Source: DASZZV01 sp035544835 (lineage in GTDB: Bacteria; Acidobacteriota; Thermoanaerobaculia; Gp7-AA8). Taken from it: a DNA stretch of 16,889 nt. Shown piece after piece: positions 14,267 to 16,889 of this stretch; position 1 is the first letter of the stretch, and each line of letters starts with the position of its first letter. The stretch is taken from NCBI GenBank assembly GCA_035544835.1, contig DASZZV010000415.1, forward strand, positions 1 to 16,889, read 5' to 3'. The translations under genes were made by a program, and so were the position numbers. A model generated the notes under the pieces. It was not told where the DNA came from. It saw nothing but the letters and a program-made list of their open reading frames with translations, and made no database searches.

Positions 14267-16615
14267 CTATTTCTCTGAAAGCGTCCAGATGCCGGACCAG
14301 TCCTGCGGCGGCGGCTCGGAAAGGTAGTGCCTGCAACGGTCGAGGTACATTTTGGAGACCTTGTCATCCTCGCGCAGGCCGAGCGTCTCGGTGAAAGTCG
14401 AGATCGCCTCCTTGAACTTGCGTCCGCGGTATTGATCCATACCCAGGCGGAACATCTGCAGAAAATCGGCAAGAGCCGGGAAACTGACGTCGTCGTGATA
14501 ATCGAGAATCTCGTAAATGGAGACCGACTGAGTCTTGCCTTTGACGATGACATTGTCGATGAGCCGTGCCCGATAGGTGCCACGAAGCCGCTTGAACGTG
14601 TTTTCCGAGACCAGGATCTGGGCGCCGTATTGCTTGCACGCCGATTCCAGACGTGAAGCGAGGTTGACCCCGTCTCCGATCATGGTGAAGTCCATTCGCT
14701 TGAGCGAGCCGATGTTGCCGGCAATCAGGCTGTCGGTGTTGAGACCGATGCCGATATGAACCGGCAGCTTTCCCTCCGACACCCGTTTCGCATTCCATTC
14801 GGCGAGCTGGGCGATCATGCGGATGGCCGCGCGCACGGCCCGGTCTTCGTCGTCGTTCTGCGGAACCGGTACGCCGAAGCCGGCCATGATGGCGTCGCCG
14901 ATGAACTTGTCGAGCATGCCCCCATGCTCCTGGATAGTCTCGACCATCAGCGTGAAGTACTCGTTGAGCAGGCTGACCGTCGCGGCTGCGCCGAGATTCT
15001 CGGTCAGTCCGGTAAACCCGCGAATGTCGGAGAAGAGCACTGTGGCGGTGATGGCCTGGCCACCCAGAAGATCAGCGCCAGACAACAGGAGCTGATCGGC
15101 AATGTTGGCGTCCATGTAGCGGGACATCGTGGCCCGGACGCGCTTTTCCGAGCTGATGTCGTCGAGCAGGATCATCGTCCCCAGCGCCTTGCCGTCCACG
15201 CCCTTGAGCGGCAGGATGGTCAGGTTCACCGATACCTTCTCTCCCTCGAATGCCAGAGTTCGATCGAGACTCGATTCCGGGGCCTGCGCTTCGGTGACGC
15301 GCTTGACCTTGTCGATCACCCATTCGTTTTCGTCCTGGAACAACTCTTCGGCCGGCCGCTGGATGATGTCCCGGAGACGACGCCTGAGGATGCGCAGGCC
15401 TGATGTGTTGCAGGTCACCACATGGCGCATTTCGTCGAGGGTGATTACGCCGTTGGACATGCTCTCGAGCATGTTGTCGTTGTAGTTTTTCATGGCCTGG
15501 ACGTCAGCGAAGAGCTTGGCGTTTTCCAGCGCGATCGCCACCTGGGCAGTGAAGGCTTTGAGGCGCTGCTCGTCTTCGGGACCAAACGGCCCGCTGCGCT
15601 TGTTGAGCACCTGCGTCACGCCGATGACCTTGCCCTGCTGGTTGACCACCGGAACGCACAGGATGGAGCGGGTGAAAAAGCCGGTCTTCCTGTCGAAGGC
15701 CGGATTGAAGCGAAGGTCGGCATAGGCGTAGGGAATGTTGATCGACTTGCCAGAGGTGAACACCAGGCCGGCGATGCCGGCATGATTCGGCAGGCGGATC
15801 TGAGCGGAATCGAGTCCCTGACTGACCTGAGACCAGAGCTCACCGGTTTGCTCGTCGTTGAGAAACAGCGTCGAGCGCTCGGCGTCGAGCATGCGCGTAG
15901 CCTCGCTCATGACTTTCTGAAGCAGCGACCCGATCTTGATGTCGGCAGTCATCTCCGACACCATGTCGAGAAACTGCTTCTCCTGCTTGCGAATCGCTTC
16001 CATGCGCTCGATGTTCTGGGCGTTCTGGAGAGCGATGGCCCCTTGCGCGGTCATCTCCGTGAGCAGTTCCATGTCCGCCCGCGTGAACTTGCCTTTGATC
16101 TTGTTGACCGCCTGGGCGACCCCGATCAACGCGCCCTGGACTGTGCGAATCGGCACACACACGATGCTGCGTGTCTCATAGCCGGTCTGCTCGTCGATCT
16201 CGCGGTTGAATCGCGGATCGGCATAGGCGTCGTGAATGATCAGCCCCTTGCCGGTTTGGAATACGGTGCCGGCAATGCCGTTGGTGTTGAGGAGGCGGAT
16301 CTCGCGGCTGCTTGTGCCCTGGGCGGCGCGCGAATAGAGCTCGCCGGTCGACTCGTCGTTGAGAAAAAGGCTTCCCCGCTCGGCCCCAATCTGCGTGGTA
16401 GTCAGCGCCACGAGCGTGTACAGGACGTCGTCGAGCGAGTCGACCACCGCCATCCGGCGGGTGACCTCCAGCATCAGCTCGGCATGCCGCAGGCGCGACG
16501 CTTCCCCCGAGCGACCCGGGGGCTGAGTGGCCCTGGGCGCTGGGTCAGCCGCGGCCTGCTCACCCTTGCCGGCCAGGGCCGCCTTACTCTTGATCACCTT
16601 CAGATCCTTGCTCAC
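14267..16615 (-). CDS. GAF-GAF-PAS class III adenylate cyclase
   Basis: This 782-residue, apparently soluble protein should make cAMP from ATP under control of small ligands. Order: variable N-terminus (1-45); GAF-A (about 55-200); GAF-B (about 225-370); PAS-like domain (about 378-490); cyclase domain (about 520-705); helical tail (about 710-765), possibly TPR-like. The layout is like Anabaena CyaB1/CyaB2. Cyclase residues seen are D530 (FSDIRGFT) and D574 (KFIGDAIM) for metals, K570 and T644 for adenine (class IIIb type), and N651/R655 (GDGVNLASR) for the transition state. The cyclic-nucleotide NKFDE motif is exact in GAF-B (N338, K339, F344, D348, E349) but altered in GAF-A (N171, K172, F177, D181, then M182-E183). 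The start is GTG, overlapping the previous gene's TGA by 4 bp, with GAGG at 16621-16624. Confidence 0.95.
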   Translation of the reverse strand: MSKDLKVIKSKAALAGKGEQAAADPAPRATQPPGRSGEASRLRHAELMLEVTRRMAVVDSLDDVLYTLVALTTTQIGAERGSLFLNDESTGELYSRAAQGTSSREIRLLNTNGIAGTVFQTGKGLIIHDAYADPRFNREIDEQTGYETRSIVCVPIRTVQGALIGVAQAVNKIKGKFTRADMELLTEMTAQGAIALQNAQNIERMEAIRKQEKQFLDMVSEMTADIKIGSLLQKVMSEATRMLDAERSTLFLNDEQTGELWSQVSQGLDSAQIRLPNHAGIAGLVFTSGKSINIPYAYADLRFNPAFDRKTGFFTRSILCVPVVNQQGKVIGVTQVLNKRSGPFGPEDEQRLKAFTAQVAIALENAKLFADVQAMKNYNDNMLESMSNGVITLDEMRHVVTCNTSGLRILRRRLRDIIQRPAEELFQDENEWVIDKVKRVTEAQAPESSLDRTLAFEGEKVSVNLTILPLKGVDGKALGTMILLDDISSEKRVRATMSRYMDANIADQLLLSGADLLGGQAITATVLFSDIRGFTGLTENLGAAATVSLLNEYFTLMVETIQEHGGMLDKFIGDAIMAGFGVPVPQNDDEDRAVRAAIRMIAQLAEWNAKRVSEGKLPVHIGIGLNTDSLIAGNIGSLKRMDFTMIGDGVNLASRLESACKQYGAQILVSENTFKRLRGTYRARLIDNVIVKGKTQSVSIYEILDYHDDVSFPALADFLQMFRLGMDQYRGRKFKEAISTFTETLGLREDDKVSKMYLDRCRHYLSEPPPQDWSGIWTLSEK

Positions 16616-16889
16616 GATTTCCTCATCCGCTTTTCCATTTCATCCCGGAGATCCTGAATCGTTCTCTGCAGCTGCACCCGCTCGGCCTGGTGCCGGCGCT
16701 CCGAATCCGCTGCGCGCTCCATCTCATCCGCGCGCTGCCGTTCCATCGAATCACGCAAGGCTGATGTCGCGCCTTTCAACTGCCCATTTTCCTCGGACAA
16801 TGCCTTGACCCTCTTCTGGACGGCACCCTCGCCCTCGGCGCGACTTTGCTCCAGCTCCTCGCGCAAGGTGCTGGCCATGGCTCGCAAGT
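16612..16889 (-). CDS. Coiled-coil protein upstream of the cyclase, 5' end missing
   Basis: At least 91 residues are visible, and the frame reaches the window edge. The sequence is almost entirely charged heptad-type helix (for example LREELEQSRAEGEGAVQKR, then ALSEENGQLKGATSALRDSM) and ends in EKRMRKS. It is very likely the C-terminal coiled coil of a larger protein, perhaps a sensor or scaffold. Its TGA overlaps the cyclase start (GTGA), so the two are co-translated and may work together. No catalytic motif is visible in this part. The TTG at 16887 is only the first start-like codon in view. Confidence 0.7.
   Translation of the reverse strand, partial: LRAMASTLREELEQSRAEGEGAVQKRVKALSEENGQLKGATSALRDSMERQRADEMERAADSERRHQAERVQLQRTIQDLRDEMEKRMRKS

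Noticed and set aside
15422..16657. 411-codon plus-strand frame opposite the cyclase gene
   Set aside because: It is the mirror of the GAF domains, rich in V, L, H, R and D in a pattern typical of antisense GC-rich frames, with no family match I recognise.
1..16889. CRISPR arrays, tRNA or rRNA genes, transposases or integrases
   Set aside because: No regularly spaced repeats, cloverleaf sequences, rRNA segments or recombinase motifs were seen on either strand.

Overview
The window comes from a GC-rich, Gram-negative-type (two-membrane) bacterium. A β-barrel outer-membrane protein with a signal peptide and a C-terminal phenylalanine supports the outer membrane. The intergenic repeat family (copies beginning GTCATCC and ending GGATCT, plus runs of ATTGAAA) and the gene content suggest Acidobacteriota or a related soil/subsurface lineage. 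That placement is inference; there is no rRNA or other marker here.

Layout. Positions 1-1131 (+) hold the 3' part of an Asp-box (BNR) sialidase-like β-propeller gene. It is followed by a hairpin and then addB (1315-4320, +). A 430-bp repeat-rich spacer with nested inverted repeats leads to amt, an ammonium channel (4750-5997, +), and then addA (6057-9257, +). AddB and AddA are the two subunits of the AddAB helicase-nuclease, normally neighbours, here separated by amt. Directly after addA is a two-gene toxin-antitoxin (TA) module (9312-9924, +) bracketed by two 81-bp direct repeats. Each repeat carries the last codons of addA, so the module looks like a cassette inserted at the addA 3' end.

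Positions 10102-13797 (-) are a convergent metal-uptake operon. In transcription order it contains a small membrane-anchored Cys/His protein, an outer-membrane β-barrel protein, a metal-binding periplasmic protein and an ABC-3 family permease. No ATP-binding subunit is present. Positions 13905-14238 are a junction of broken TA genes: a 24-codon DUF1902 fragment on the plus strand facing a truncated RelE/ParE toxin on the minus strand, with the toxin's antitoxin still intact. Positions 14267-16615 (-) encode a GAF-GAF-PAS-adenylate cyclase whose start overlaps the end of a coiled-coil protein that runs off the window edge.

Functional themes are double-strand-break repair and phage-DNA degradation (AddAB with an attached TA cassette), ammonium and divalent-metal import, and cyclic-nucleotide signalling. 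The most unusual structure is the TA cassette flanked by addA-tail repeats; the most unusual decayed structure is the tail-to-tail collision of two TA remnants. No rRNA, tRNA, CRISPR array, transposase or integrase was seen.
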